Shown: in pieces, positions 56,620 to 64,000 of the stretch
How positions within the stretch are numbered: position 1 is the first letter of the stretch
Layout of the letters: the number at the start of each line of letters is the position of its first letter
From: Cohnella pontilimi
GTDB lineage: Bacteria > Bacillota > Bacilli > Paenibacillales > Paenibacillaceae
DNA length: 64,000 nucleotides
Direction of reading: 5' to 3'
Assembly: GCF_005049045.1 (NCBI RefSeq)
Contig: NZ_SUPK01000001.1
Coordinates: 558,001-622,000 of the forward strand
The notes under the pieces: model-generated
Databases searched by the model: none
Told to the model about the DNA's origin: nothing
Seen by the model: only the letters and a program-made list of their open reading frames with translations
Made by a program: the position numbers and the translations under genes

Positions 56620-58077
56620 TTATCTATTAAGCGTTGAACCTGTCGTTGCTCTTTTGCTGCTCATCGGTAAGGAGATCGTGAACCGGGTGCCGCGGCCGGG
56701 CTCGCTTTCCGCCCGGATTTTGCCTCCGTGCGCTTCCACCAGGTTTTTGACGATGGCAAGGCCGAGTCCCGTTCCGCCGCCGCCCTTGGTCTCGCGCTTC
56801 CGGGCTTTGTCCGCTTTGTAAAACCGTTCGAAAATATAAGGCAGGTCTTCCGGCGGAATGCCTTGTCCTTCATCCTCCACCGTCAATTCCAGTACCGGCC
56901 CGCGCGATCCGGATTTGCGTTCCACGCCCATCCGGATCGACGCACCGGAAGGCGTATGGCGAATCGCGTTGTCCAGCAAATTCGTCATCACCTGTTCGAG
57001 ACGGTCGGGATCCGCCGCCTGAAGCTGAAGGGCAGCATCTTCCTCCATTCGGGTGAGTGTGATCCCCGCATCCTTCGCAAGCACGGAAAATTTTCGGTAG
57101 ACGCGGCTCATGAGGGCGTTCACATCGACCGGCTGAAACGTCATTTCGAGATAGCCGGCTTCCATTCTCGCCAAGTCCAGCAAGTCTTTCACCAGACGCC
57201 CCATCCGCAGCGACTCGTCGTGAATGACCTGCACAAGCTCTTTGCGTTCCTCGGGAGAACCGGCGATATCGTCCAGCAGCGCTTCGCTGTAACCTTGCAC
57301 CATGGACAGCGGCGTCCGGATTTCATGGGATACGTTAGCCACGAAATCTTTGCGCATCTTGTCGATGCGGAATTCTTCCGTCACGTCCCGAAACACCGCG
57401 ACCGCGCCGCGCACCTCGTCCGTCGCCGCAAGCGGCGTCATCACCACCGACCATACGCCGCTTTGGACATGGATTTTGTCCGTCAGCTCTCTGCCGGTCG
57501 ACAACACTCTTTGGAATGTGTCCCGCAGAGGAACGGGCACAAGACCGAGCTGCTCGGTCGCTTCCTCTTCCCAATGAACCGCACTCCATTCGTCGAGCAG
57601 ATGATCGCCCTGCGGATTGGTGAGGATGACGCCGCCGTCCGCGTCGAACGAGATGACCGCGTCGGTCATGCTTCGGAGCACGCTGCTCAAGTGGTCCCTT
57701 TCGTGCTGCAAATCCCGGATCAAGGCGTTGAGCTCCGACGCCATCTGGTTAAACGTATTCGCCAGTTCGCCGATTTCGTCCGAAGACCGGATCGCCACCC
57801 GAGCGGCATAGTCACCCTGCGAGACGCGGTCCGCCGCCTCTTTCATCTCTCTGAGCGGCTGGGTAATTTTCGTGAGCAGGAAAAAGGCAAAAAAGGTCGT
57901 CAGCAAAAAGCCCACGACCCCCGTATAAATGAACAAATGTTTGATTCTGTTCGTGTCCGCCAGCTGCAGATCGCCGACATACTGCATCAGGAACACGCCT
58001 ACCGTAATGATAACCACCGCGACGAGGGCGATGATGGTCAGCCACAGTTTGCCGACGACCGTTCTCCAAATCGCCAT
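56620..58077 (-). CDS. resE: sensor histidine kinase ResE
   Basis: A 485-residue kinase, partner of ResD. Two transmembrane helices (about residues 10-31 and 47-68) enclose only about 15 external residues. HAMP (about 69-120), PAS (about 130-230), HisKA with VANVSHEIRTPLSMVQGY (about 245) and HATPase with TNLLDNAIRHT, EDEGQGIP and GGTGLGLAIVK follow. B. subtilis ResE is about 100 residues longer because of a large external domain missing here, so sensing probably rests on the PAS domain. ATG at 58077, 3 nt after resD. Confidence 0.93.
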   Translation of the reverse strand: MAIWRTVVGKLWLTIIALVAVVIITVGVFLMQYVGDLQLADTNRIKHLFIYTGVVGFLLTTFFAFFLLTKITQPLREMKEAADRVSQGDYAARVAIRSSDEIGELANTFNQMASELNALIRDLQHERDHLSSVLRSMTDAVISFDADGGVILTNPQGDHLLDEWSAVHWEEEATEQLGLVPVPLRDTFQRVLSTGRELTDKIHVQSGVWSVVMTPLAATDEVRGAVAVFRDVTEEFRIDKMRKDFVANVSHEIRTPLSMVQGYSEALLDDIAGSPEERKELVQVIHDESLRMGRLVKDLLDLARMEAGYLEMTFQPVDVNALMSRVYRKFSVLAKDAGITLTRMEEDAALQLQAADPDRLEQVMTNLLDNAIRHTPSGASIRMGVERKSGSRGPVLELTVEDEGQGIPPEDLPYIFERFYKADKARKRETKGGGGTGLGLAIVKNLVEAHGGKIRAESEPGRGTRFTISLPMSSKRATTGSTLNR

Positions 58078-58080
58078 CGC

Positions 58081-58794
58081 TTATTTCGCCGCCTCCAATT
58101 TATAGCCGACGCCCCACACGGTCGTAATCATCGATGCGGCCTCGGCCGAGACGCGGTTCAGCTTCTCTCTCAGCCGTTTCACGTGCGTGTCGACGGTCCG
58201 CAGGTCGCCGAAAAAATCGTAATTCCAGACGTCGCGGAGCAGCTCCTCGCGGGAGAACACCTTATCCGGAGAACTCGCCAAATAATGAAGAAGCTCGTAT
58301 TCTTTGGGAGTCAGGTTGACTTCTTGGCCTCCGGCCGACACCCGGTGCGCGTCGTGCTCGATCACCAGGTGCGGGAAGACGATGTTGTTGCTCGCATTCG
58401 TGTCCTTGGCCAAAAATGCCGTCGCAGACGAGCGGCGTAAAATCGCTTTGATGCGGTAAATGACTTCACGCGGGCTGAACGGTTTGACGACATAGTCGTC
58501 GGCCCCCACTTCGAAGCCCTGCACGCGGTTCACCTCTTCGCCTTTGGCCGTCAGCATCAGCACCGGAGTCGCCTTCTGCTGGCGGAGCCGGGTGCATACT
58601 TCGACCCCGTCGATCCCCGGAAGCATCAAGTCCAGCACGATCAGATCGTAATCTTCTTGAACCGCCATGCGAAGAGCGGTCTCCCCGTCCTCGGCCTCCT
58701 CAATGGCGTAGCCTTCCTTCTCCAAATACATGCGAATCAAACGGCGAATCCGCTCTTCATCGTCAACCACCAAAATACGGTTGCCCGTACTCAT
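58081..58794 (-). CDS. resD: response regulator ResD
   Basis: A 237-residue OmpR/PhoB-type regulator that in Bacillus controls aerobic and anaerobic respiration genes, including resABC and qcr. Receiver: VVDDEERIRRL, phospho-acceptor aspartate in LIVLDLMLPGIDG (about residue 54), switch residues in MLTAKGEE and VKPFSPRE. The winged helix contains LTPKEYELLHYLASSPDKVF and VDTHVKRLREKL. ATG at 58794 after AAGGAG, 23 nt after resC. Confidence 0.95.
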   Translation of the reverse strand: MSTGNRILVVDDEERIRRLIRMYLEKEGYAIEEAEDGETALRMAVQEDYDLIVLDLMLPGIDGVEVCTRLRQQKATPVLMLTAKGEEVNRVQGFEVGADDYVVKPFSPREVIYRIKAILRRSSATAFLAKDTNASNNIVFPHLVIEHDAHRVSAGGQEVNLTPKEYELLHYLASSPDKVFSREELLRDVWNYDFFGDLRTVDTHVKRLREKLNRVSAEAASMITTVWGVGYKLEAAK

Positions 58795-58817
58795 GCGCAA
58801 ACACTCCTTCACTCGGA

Positions 58818-60080
58818 TTAAGAAACACCTGCGTACGAATGTAAACCTGCAATGACGAGATTAACCCCGATTAACGTAAACAATACGACCAGGAATCCGA
58901 TGACGGCGAGCCACGCGGATTTCGATCCCTGCCAGCCTCTTGAAAGCCGGAGATGCAAATAAGCGGTATAAAACAGCCAGGTAATGAGCGCCCATACTTC
59001 TTTCGGATCCCAGCCCCAAAATCTCGACCAGGCGATCTGCGCCCAAATCATGGCGAAGATGAGCGCACCCAGCGTAAAAATCGGATACCCGATGGCGATG
59101 GCCCGATAACTGATCTCGTCCAAATCTTCCGGATCGATGTCGGACAGGTGAGGCGAGATGACGGCTCCCAGCTGCTTCCGGGCGACTAGTCTTAAAATTC
59201 CGTACAAAATCAAGCCCGAAAGGAGGGACCATATAATCGTGTTCAATTTGCGGCCGGCATTCACGCCGTTCATCCAGGAAGGCGCTTCAAACAGCGGTTT
59301 CTCCATGCCGAGAAAAGGCTTCACGGATACCGTCTCGCTGTTATGCGGCTTCACGAACGGGGGCAAGCCGTACTTTACTTTCTGTACGTATGTCTGCTCC
59401 TGGCCATTGACGGTCTTCACGACGGTCTGTTGAAAATCCGCCTCATAACCCGCCGCGCGGAAAGAGAATACCGAGACCAAGAAGCCGATGACGATAATAA
59501 TGACGACCAGCGTATATTCCGTCCAGCGCCGCGCCTTTCTGCCGGCCTTGTCCGTGCGCGTGAAATCCACGACGCGGAGCAGCTGGACGAGCGCCGCCGC
59601 GAAACCGACGGCGAAAAACGCTTCTCCCAGCGCGGCCGTCGTCACGTGAACGCGGAGCCAGATCGAGTTGAGCGACGGGATCAAAGGCTGGATCTCCGAC
59701 GGAAACACGGACGCATAGGCGATCAAAATAACGGCCAGCGGAAGCGTGAACGCTCCGAGAAGGATATTTCGATAGATCAGATAGATCACGATGAATGCGA
59801 GCATGACGGCCATGGCGAGCATCGTCATGAACTCATACATATTGCTGGTCGGAATGTGACCGCCGGCAATCCAGCGGGTGACGAAGAACGTCACGTGTGC
59901 AGCCGTGCCGGCCAAGGCTGCGCCGAAAGCGATCCATCCCCAGCGTCTGCCGTGTTCCGCCGGCTCACGGTTGCTCCATTTTTTGCCGCCGACGGCGATC
60001 GCGAAGAACACGAACGACAGGCTATAGATAAGCAATGCGGCGATCAAGGCGCCGCCGCTGAAGTCCAGCAGGTGGTTCAA
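58818..60080 (-). CDS. resC: cytochrome c biogenesis protein ResC (CcsA)
   Basis: A 420-residue membrane protein that handles haem in system II cytochrome c maturation. The tryptophan-rich WWD-type motif is WGWDPKEVWALITWLFYTA (about residue 352-370), flanked by conserved histidines (AHVTFFVTRW near 61, YLHLRLSRGW near 371). About eight to ten helices. The start is TTG at 60080, after AGGAGG, overlapping the resB stop (TTGA). Works with ResB and ResA. Confidence 0.95.
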   Translation of the reverse strand: MNHLLDFSGGALIAALLIYSLSFVFFAIAVGGKKWSNREPAEHGRRWGWIAFGAALAGTAAHVTFFVTRWIAGGHIPTSNMYEFMTMLAMAVMLAFIVIYLIYRNILLGAFTLPLAVILIAYASVFPSEIQPLIPSLNSIWLRVHVTTAALGEAFFAVGFAAALVQLLRVVDFTRTDKAGRKARRWTEYTLVVIIIVIGFLVSVFSFRAAGYEADFQQTVVKTVNGQEQTYVQKVKYGLPPFVKPHNSETVSVKPFLGMEKPLFEAPSWMNGVNAGRKLNTIIWSLLSGLILYGILRLVARKQLGAVISPHLSDIDPEDLDEISYRAIAIGYPIFTLGALIFAMIWAQIAWSRFWGWDPKEVWALITWLFYTAYLHLRLSRGWQGSKSAWLAVIGFLVVLFTLIGVNLVIAGLHSYAGVS

Positions 60081-61738
60081 TGGGTTTTCCTCCTGTTGTC
60101 GAGCGACTTGGCAGGAACGTCGATGCCGGTCCGGTTAAGCGCGGCCGCCACTTCGTTCCGAAGCCCGAAATTGTTCTTGTTCGTATGCGCCCCGAGCGTG
60201 AGGGTGCCGCCGTCAAAGCGGAGCCAGATCCGGCGGTGCTGCCAGTAGAATCCGATGACGACTCCGATCATGAAGATCGCGGCTCCCGTCCATATGAACG
60301 GCATCGCCTTGTCGACTCTGACGTTCAAAAACGTAGTATATTCGGAAAAGCTCACGTCTTTCATGGCGTTCACGCGAATGTCGAGCTTATCTGCGACAGC
60401 ACGGTTCAGCACGTCCTGACCGAATTTGACCTTGTCATTCTGCTTCGGGAAGTAAATATAGGGCTCCCCGCCGGCCGACAAATCCGGTCCTTTGATCAGG
60501 AATACAAAGGCCGGAGCGTTCGGATCGCGCGATTTGGTCATCGGACGCCCCTGCTCGTCCAGGCCGAAATCCATAAATTTGTCTTTCAGTTCCAGGGTAT
60601 AAGGACCTACCTGATAAGTCAATGCAGGATTGCGCATCGGCAGCTTGAACGGGCCGAACTGCTCACCGGTCTTCTTGTTGACGATCACCGGAGAGACCGA
60701 GATCAGCCGGAGCTGCTCCGAGAAATCGTACTGATACAGCTTCAGGCCCTTGTACGCCAGCGGATGATTGACCTGGATGTCATGCGTTTTCACCCTTTCG
60801 AGAACGGGGTCCCGGGTCGGGTCGTCGCACGCTGCGGTACATTGATAGAGCGTGGCTTTGGTGTTGAACATTTTGGGACGCACGCTTCCCTTTAATGTCG
60901 GTGGCAGCTCCGCATCGGTATAATATTCGACGGTAAATTTCTCGTTTTTGACAAAAAAATTCGTGCCCGGAATCGGTACCGTCTGACCGTCGTCGATGCT
61001 GATGTACTGGTCCATGTGCCATGCGGGAATCCCGCGGCCCAGCACGGCCAGCAGAAAGATGATGAGACCGATGTGATTGATATACGGCCCCCACCGGCTG
61101 AACCGGTTTTTCTCCGCCAACAGCGCGTCGCCGTCACGCCAGATCCGGTATCTTTTTTTCTTCAATTGCTTCGCGAAGCCGTCCAGCCAAGTATTTTGGT
61201 CGCCGGGAACGGCTCCCGCGTACACGACCTGCTGCCGCGTCAAGAATTGAAGGTGCTTTCGCACTTGCTGCTTGGCCAGCGCGCGATACAAGGGAAGCAC
61301 CCGGTCCAGGCTGCAAATCACGAGCGAAGTTCCGATCATGACCAAGAGTCCGATGAACCACCACGATTGATAGGTTCTCGACAAGCCGAGGGCGTGATAG
61401 ATCACGCCGAAGTTGCCGTAATTTTGCTTATAATAAGCTGCCGGATCGTCGAGATTGATGAACGTGTCTTCCTGCGGATAGATCGTTCCCAAAGAAGCAC
61501 CGATCAGGGTGAGTATAATGAGCCAGACGGCGACCTTCACCGAGGAGAAAAAGTTCCAGATCCGGTCGATCCAGCTTGGATTTGCCTTTTGCGAGCGTCT
61601 GGCCACGCCGTCGTAGCGCATCTCGGCCGGCATTTGACCGTCGTCAGGCAGCTCGATCAGCGGCTTGCCGCACGCCTCGCAAAGCACCGTGCCGATATGG
61701 TTCTGATGGCCGCATTCGCATTTGGTGTTGGAAATCAA
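60077..61738 (-). CDS. resB: cytochrome c biogenesis protein ResB (Ccs1)
   Basis: A 553-residue membrane partner of ResC. It begins with a zinc-ribbon-like head (CECGHQNHIGTVLCEACGKP, residues 7-26) that is cytoplasmic and not obviously required for the family core. Helices include VAVWLIILTLIGASLGTIYP, WWFIGLLVMIGTSLVICSL and HIGLIIFLLAVLGRGI, then a large external domain, and a last helix FIWTGAAIFMIGVVIGFYW. The start is TTG at 61738 with GGAGG upstream. Family match is clear. Confidence 0.94.
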   Translation of the reverse strand: MISNTKCECGHQNHIGTVLCEACGKPLIELPDDGQMPAEMRYDGVARRSQKANPSWIDRIWNFFSSVKVAVWLIILTLIGASLGTIYPQEDTFINLDDPAAYYKQNYGNFGVIYHALGLSRTYQSWWFIGLLVMIGTSLVICSLDRVLPLYRALAKQQVRKHLQFLTRQQVVYAGAVPGDQNTWLDGFAKQLKKKRYRIWRDGDALLAEKNRFSRWGPYINHIGLIIFLLAVLGRGIPAWHMDQYISIDDGQTVPIPGTNFFVKNEKFTVEYYTDAELPPTLKGSVRPKMFNTKATLYQCTAACDDPTRDPVLERVKTHDIQVNHPLAYKGLKLYQYDFSEQLRLISVSPVIVNKKTGEQFGPFKLPMRNPALTYQVGPYTLELKDKFMDFGLDEQGRPMTKSRDPNAPAFVFLIKGPDLSAGGEPYIYFPKQNDKVKFGQDVLNRAVADKLDIRVNAMKDVSFSEYTTFLNVRVDKAMPFIWTGAAIFMIGVVIGFYWQHRRIWLRFDGGTLTLGAHTNKNNFGLRNEVAAALNRTGIDVPAKSLDNRRKTH

Positions 61739-61759
61739 AAAGAGTGAACCTCCTTGCCG

Positions 61760-62311
61760 TTACGACTTCGCGTTCATCAGCTTGGCGATCCGTGACTCGA
61801 TGTCGTTTTCGCTGAGCGGTCCGCCGATCATGATGTCCTGGATTTTCCCGTCGGCGCCGATAAAGAAAGTCGTCGGGTATTGCTTCAGGCCGTATTTCTT
61901 CTCGGTCTGTCTGTTGCGGTCGAGTAAAATCGGGAAAGAGGCTCCCACCTCGCGCGCAAAATTTTGTACGGTCAGCTTCTCTTCACTGAGATTGATGCCG
62001 ACCAGCTGGACGCCTTTATCCTTCCATCGGTCATAAACCGATTGGAGGGCCGGCATTTCAGCCCGGCACGGAGGACACCAGGTGCCCCAAAAATTCAGGA
62101 TCAGCGGCTTGCCCTTATATTCCGACAAATCGTGCGCCGTTCCGTCGAGGCCGAGCAGCCGGAATTCCGGCGGCTTATTGCCCGCTTTCATGACGGCCGT
62201 CGTCTGAAATAACGATTGAAAAACAGCGTATCCCCCAATGACCAGGACCGCCGCTAGGATGACAAATTGCAGCGTTTTGTTCCGGCGCATGACGTTCTTT
62301 TTCACCACCAT
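61760..62311 (-). CDS. resA: thiol-disulfide oxidoreductase ResA
   Basis: A 183-residue membrane-anchored thioredoxin-like protein that reduces the haem-binding cysteines of apocytochrome c. Signal-anchor LQFVILAAVLVIGGYAVF (about residue 14-31), active site FWGTWCPPCRAEMPAL (about 75-90), and PTTFFIGADGKI with the cis-proline (about 148). It first acts with ResB/ResC on targets such as QcrC. ATG at 62311 has only a weak upstream site; ATG at 62290 is an alternative. Confidence 0.95.
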   Translation of the reverse strand: MVVKKNVMRRNKTLQFVILAAVLVIGGYAVFQSLFQTTAVMKAGNKPPEFRLLGLDGTAHDLSEYKGKPLILNFWGTWCPPCRAEMPALQSVYDRWKDKGVQLVGINLSEEKLTVQNFAREVGASFPILLDRNRQTEKKYGLKQYPTTFFIGADGKIQDIMIGGPLSENDIESRIAKLMNAKS

Positions 62312-62429
62312 AACCGCTTTCTTTTCATTATAACGAAAATACCGGGGTCAAGGGCAATGGGGCCCGACCTCCGGTTTTGAACGTTTTGTGTCCACTCGCA
62401 CACAGGTTGGCTGCGGGTGTGCCATGAGC

Positions 62430-63194
62430 TTAATGTTCCGGCTCGCTGTCGGGTTCCACCGCTGTCTCGATGCCGTTCGCCGCATCTCGCAGCTTCTGCA
62501 CTTCTGCCGGTGTCAGCTTGCGGTGTTTGCCGCGCTGGAGCCCGCCGAGCGTTAAACCGGCGAACGATATGCGTTTCAGCCGGATCACCGGATGATGAAT
62601 CGCTTCGAACATACGACGGACCTGCCGGTTCCGCCCTTCCCGGATCGTCAGCGAAATCGTCGCATATTTCCCGTCCGGGTCGACGTCGTGATATTCGGCT
62701 TCGGCGGGGGCCGTCATCCCGTCTTCCAGCTTGATGCCCCGTTTCAGCTTCTCCAGATCGTTGCCGTGCGGGACGCGCTCGACCGTCGCGTGATACGTTT
62801 TGGGCACGTGATGCTTCGGGTGCGTGAGCATATGGGCCAAATCGCCGTCGTTGGTCAGCAGCAGCAGGCCCTCGGTATCGTAGTCCAGACGGCCCACCGG
62901 ATATACGCGTTCCTTGATATCCTTCTTCAAGTAATCGTGGACGGTACTTCTGCCTTTGGGATCGGTCATCGTCGTGATGACACCCTTGGGCTTGTTGAAT
63001 AAAATGTACAGCTTGTTCTCGCGCTTGATCGGCCGGCCTTTCACGGCGATGACGTCCACATTCGGATCGGCTTTGGCGCCAAGCTCGGTCACCACTTTAT
63101 CGTTGACGGTCACATGACCGGCGGCGATCAGTTCTTCACATTTGCGGCGGGACGCTATGCCTGCGTTCGCCAAAATTTTCTGCAGTCTCTCCAC
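62430..63194 (-). CDS. rluB: 23S rRNA pseudouridine synthase RluB
   Basis: A 254-residue enzyme making a pseudouridine in 23S rRNA. An S4 RNA-binding domain starts it (ERLQKILANAGIASRRKCEE), then the catalytic domain with VGRLDYDTEGLLLLTNDGD (catalytic Asp about residue 107) and REGRNRQVRRMFEAI. GTG at 63194 after GAGGTGA gives the usual N-terminus. Between spmB and resA as in B. subtilis (ypuL). Confidence 0.95.
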   Translation of the reverse strand: MERLQKILANAGIASRRKCEELIAAGHVTVNDKVVTELGAKADPNVDVIAVKGRPIKRENKLYILFNKPKGVITTMTDPKGRSTVHDYLKKDIKERVYPVGRLDYDTEGLLLLTNDGDLAHMLTHPKHHVPKTYHATVERVPHGNDLEKLKRGIKLEDGMTAPAEAEYHDVDPDGKYATISLTIREGRNRQVRRMFEAIHHPVIRLKRISFAGLTLGGLQRGKHRKLTPAEVQKLRDAANGIETAVEPDSEPEH

Positions 63195-63253
63195 GGAGAT
63201 GCTCACCTCATTCCCCATCATACCGTTTTTACAGGGGATGACACAAGTTGAGC

Positions 63254-63793
63254 TCACGATTGGCCGAACAAGAGCCAGCAGACGGCGACCGCGGCGAAAA
63301 ATCCGACAATATCCGAAAAGAGTCCGACCTTGAGCGCATAACGGGAGTTCCGAATGCCGACGGCGCCGAAATAAACGGTGAGCACGTACAAGGTCGTGTC
63401 GGTGCTCCCTTGGATGGTGGCTGCCACCTTGGCGGCGAACGTATCGGGCCCTTGTGTTTTGATCAAATCCGTCACAAAGGCGAGCGAGCCGGCTCCGGTC
63501 AGTGGACGAAGCAGTGCAAGCGGCAGCACTTCTCCGGGAACCCCAAGCAGCTCAAGAAACGGACGAATGGATTGAATGATGGTATCCAGGGCGCCGGAAG
63601 CCCGAAACATGCTGATGGCGGTCAGCATGCCGACCAAATGCGGGATGATGGACACCGCCGTCCCGAATCCGTCCTTGGCCCCGTCGATGAATGTCTCATA
63701 AACGGGAACTTTGCGGTAGGCGGCATAAAGAGGAATGAAGGCAATCAGCATCGGGATCATCCAGGCGGATAACAGCTCGATCCATGCCAGCAT
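63254..63793 (-). CDS. spmB: spore maturation protein B
   Basis: A 179-residue membrane protein with Gate/nucleoside-recognition-type sequence. GSTDTTLYVLTVYFGAVG (about residue 130-147) is its hallmark; IELLSAWMIPMLIAFIPLYA begins it. With SpmA it is needed for spore core dehydration in Bacillus. ATG at 63793, 6 nt after spmA. Confidence 0.95.
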   Translation of the reverse strand: MLAWIELLSAWMIPMLIAFIPLYAAYRKVPVYETFIDGAKDGFGTAVSIIPHLVGMLTAISMFRASGALDTIIQSIRPFLELLGVPGEVLPLALLRPLTGAGSLAFVTDLIKTQGPDTFAAKVAATIQGSTDTTLYVLTVYFGAVGIRNSRYALKVGLFSDIVGFFAAVAVCWLLFGQS

Positions 63794-63799
63794 CCCGGG

Positions 63800-64000
63800 T
63801 TACCCTCCCCTGCTCGTCCACCGGTACCAGCGGTCAGCCGCCAGGGCGGCTCCGGTCGCGACGGCCGTCGCGAGAAGTGTGGAGGCGACGATATCGGCGG
63901 GATGAAGCGATCCGAAATTCATCCGGATCGCGATCATCGTCGTCGGGACAAGCGTAATGCTGGCCGTATTGAGCGCGAGCAGCGTGCACATGGCCGGTGT
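63800..64000 (-). CDS. spmA: spore maturation protein A (partial, N-terminus off the window)
   Basis: The last 66 residues of SpmA. TPAMCTLLALNTASITLVPT is a family-specific segment, followed by TMIAIRMNFGSLHPADIV and a final hydrophobic helix. The reading frame is open to the window end. Partner of SpmB, with which it is cotranscribed in Bacillus. Confidence 0.92.
   Translation of the reverse strand, partial: TPAMCTLLALNTASITLVPTTMIAIRMNFGSLHPADIVASTLLATAVATGAALAADRWYRWTSRGG

Noticed and set aside
56728-58440. 570-codon open frame on the plus strand
   Set aside because: It lies antisense across resE and resD, is rich in Arg/His as expected for a shadow frame in GC-rich DNA, and has no ribosome binding site.

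Overview
The window looks like a chromosome segment from a moderately GC-rich, endospore-forming Firmicute of the Paenibacillaceae type. I infer this from the sporulation and germination genes (spoIVA, spoVIF, spmA/spmB, ypeB, prsW, ypjB), strong AGGAGG-type ribosome binding sites, TRAP-type tryptophan control, and gene order that follows the Bacillus subtilis dapB-qcr-trp-aro-hbs-spoIVA-der-cmk-ypeB-res-spmA region with characteristic replacements. Nearly every gene reads on the minus strand. Only the yitT-family gene, a polysaccharide deacetylase, one membrane-anchored unknown and serA are on the plus strand.

Layout by coordinate: 1-1490 dapB (partial), a TPR protein and a MazG-like pyrophosphohydrolase; 1597-4022 yitT family, ypjB, ypjA; 4159-6278 the menaquinol:cytochrome c reductase operon qcrABC; 6501-9715 ypiF, an acetyl xylan esterase-type hydrolase, a short IDEAL protein and an orphan 415-residue protein; 9839-11630 an ECF sigma/anti-sigma/phosphatase operon; 11640-12150 non-coding DNA holding a strong candidate small RNA; 12151-23615 the aromatic supraoperon aroC-aroB-aroH-trpE-D-C-F-B-A-hisC-tyrA with a TRAP-controlled leader; 23704-31729 a small HTH-like protein, cheR, ndk, a quinone-precursor operon (hepT, mqnA, ubiX, ubiA, menG, hepS), an unknown, mtrB, tRNA-Pro and hbs; 31891-36322 spoIVA, yphF, two 2Fe-2S ferredoxins with a nucleotidyltransferase, yphE, spoVIF; 36426-41202 gpsA, plsY, der and a YIEGIA cassette; 41332-42687 mntH; 42949-49104 an S1-domain protein, plsC, cmk, ypfB, ypfA, ypeB, a zinc-ribbon protein, prsW; 49277-53477 a MecA-family adaptor, unknowns, a deacetylase, a CPBP protease; 53683-58794 serA, an MFS protein and resE/resD; 58818-64000 resC/B/A, rluB, spmB and partial spmA.

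Several parts fit together functionally. Chorismate made by aroB/aroC can feed tryptophan (trp genes), tyrosine/phenylalanine (aroH, tyrA, hisC) and menaquinone through the futalosine-route enzyme MqnA. Menaquinone then serves the QcrABC complex, whose c-type haems need the ResA/B/C maturation proteins. TRAP is encoded here (mtrB) and its probable RNA target, eight GAG triplets at about 5-nt spacing, lies in front of trpE.

The most interesting non-coding signals are: a 74-nt candidate sRNA with a consensus sigma-A promoter, a C/U-rich loop and an intrinsic terminator; a two-copy palindromic repeat whose arms change length together; hairpins that bury the ribosome binding sites of ypjB and ypeB; paired MntR-like boxes at mntH; and an inverted repeat around the mecA-paralogue promoter. 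All functions are read from sequence alone; no database search was possible.
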